Under the pieces are notes generated by a model that was given only the letters and a program-made list of their open reading frames with translations, ran no database searches and had not been told where the DNA came from. The position numbers and the translations under genes were made by a program. From Deltaproteobacteria bacterium (GTDB lineage: Bacteria; Desulfobacterota_C; Deferrisomatia; Deferrisomatales; JACRMM01), in contig JACRCS010000519.1 of assembly GCA_016218905.1 (NCBI GenBank), positions 1-17,487 of the forward strand: 17,487 nt of DNA, given 5' to 3'. This document shows positions 17,334-17,487 of this stretch, one piece after another (within the stretch, counting starts at the first letter, position 1; every line of letters begins with the position of its first letter).

Positions 17334-17487
17334 TCAAGGCAGGGCAGCCTGTCCGTCGGCCGCCCTGGCGGGGATCCGGAGCAGCACCTCCGGGTCGCCT
17401 TCGGGGATGAAGAGCTCGGGATGGTCGAAGGGGGCCGACTCCGCCAGCACGCGAGGGTCCGTGAGCGCGTCCAGGAACGCGGCCAGC
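17334..17487 (-). CDS. C-terminal 50 residues of a protein, possibly cytochrome c peroxidase-like (runs off the right edge)
   Basis: Reading from the right edge on the minus strand, an open frame of 50 codons ends at a TGA (17336-17334). It contains LAAFLDALTDPRVLAESAPF and then DHPELFIPEGDPEVLL. The pattern FL-ALTD-RV-ESAPFDHPEL-IP recalls the C-terminal end of di-haem cytochrome c peroxidase-like (MauG/CcpA-related) proteins of Gram-negative bacteria. This comes from memory and no haem motif lies in the visible part. Codon positions are GC-rich as in the neighbouring genes. The function is uncertain, but that this is coding sequence is fairly likely. Confidence 0.55.
   Translation of the reverse strand, partial: LAAFLDALTDPRVLAESAPFDHPELFIPEGDPEVLLRIPARAADGQAALP

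Overview
The window is a GC-rich bacterial chromosome segment carrying the regulatory part of a nitrogen-fixation (nif) island, followed by potassium-transport genes and a two-component signalling operon. The NifD fragment resembles the NifD of anaerobes (clostridia and deltaproteobacteria). The lipoprotein with calcium-binding repeats, the DegS/NarL-like signalling genes and the dispersed palindromic repeats would fit a high-GC deltaproteobacterium (Desulfuromonadota or Myxococcota) or an acidobacterium. I cannot settle which from this window.

Left part, minus strand, read from high to low coordinates: a predicted outer-membrane beta-barrel gene (7457-8230), amtB (5688-7367), draT (4795-5604), draG (3891-4811), nifV (2465-3595), nifA (783-2345) and the first 182 codons of nifD (1-548). 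nifD has its own textbook sigma-54 promoter (591-606), immediately downstream of nifA. AmtB brings in ammonium. GlnK, transcribed divergently at 8685-9023, senses nitrogen status and docks on AmtB. DraT and DraG switch dinitrogenase reductase off and on by ADP-ribosylation. NifA activates nif transcription. NifV makes the homocitrate ligand of FeMo-cofactor. Sensing, uptake, transcriptional control and post-translational control of nitrogenase are thus packed into about 9 kb.

Middle part, plus strand: glnK is followed by two tandem, equally long (606 aa) Kup-type potassium transporter genes (9368-11188, 11252-13072). They converge at a strong hairpin (13127-13153) on a minus-strand lipoprotein gene with thrombospondin-type-3 calcium-binding repeats (13185-13925).

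Right part, plus strand: an operon of a membrane histidine kinase of the HisKA_3/DegS type (14263-15798) and two NarL/LuxR-type response regulators (15767-16417, 16437-17081). At the right edge is the C-terminal end of a minus-strand gene (17334-17487), perhaps of a cytochrome c peroxidase-like protein.

The intergenic DNA is the most unusual part. Three arrays of a 9-nt repeat (consensus near ATGGGACCT, or AGGTCCCAT on the other strand) lie at 651-727, 3650-3721 and 17181-17234, each containing an orientation switch. A 90-bp REP-like tandem duplication (3743-3922) carries a copy of the last codons of draG, and its inverted repeat contains the draG stop codon. I found no tRNA, rRNA, insertion sequence, CRISPR array or phage gene.
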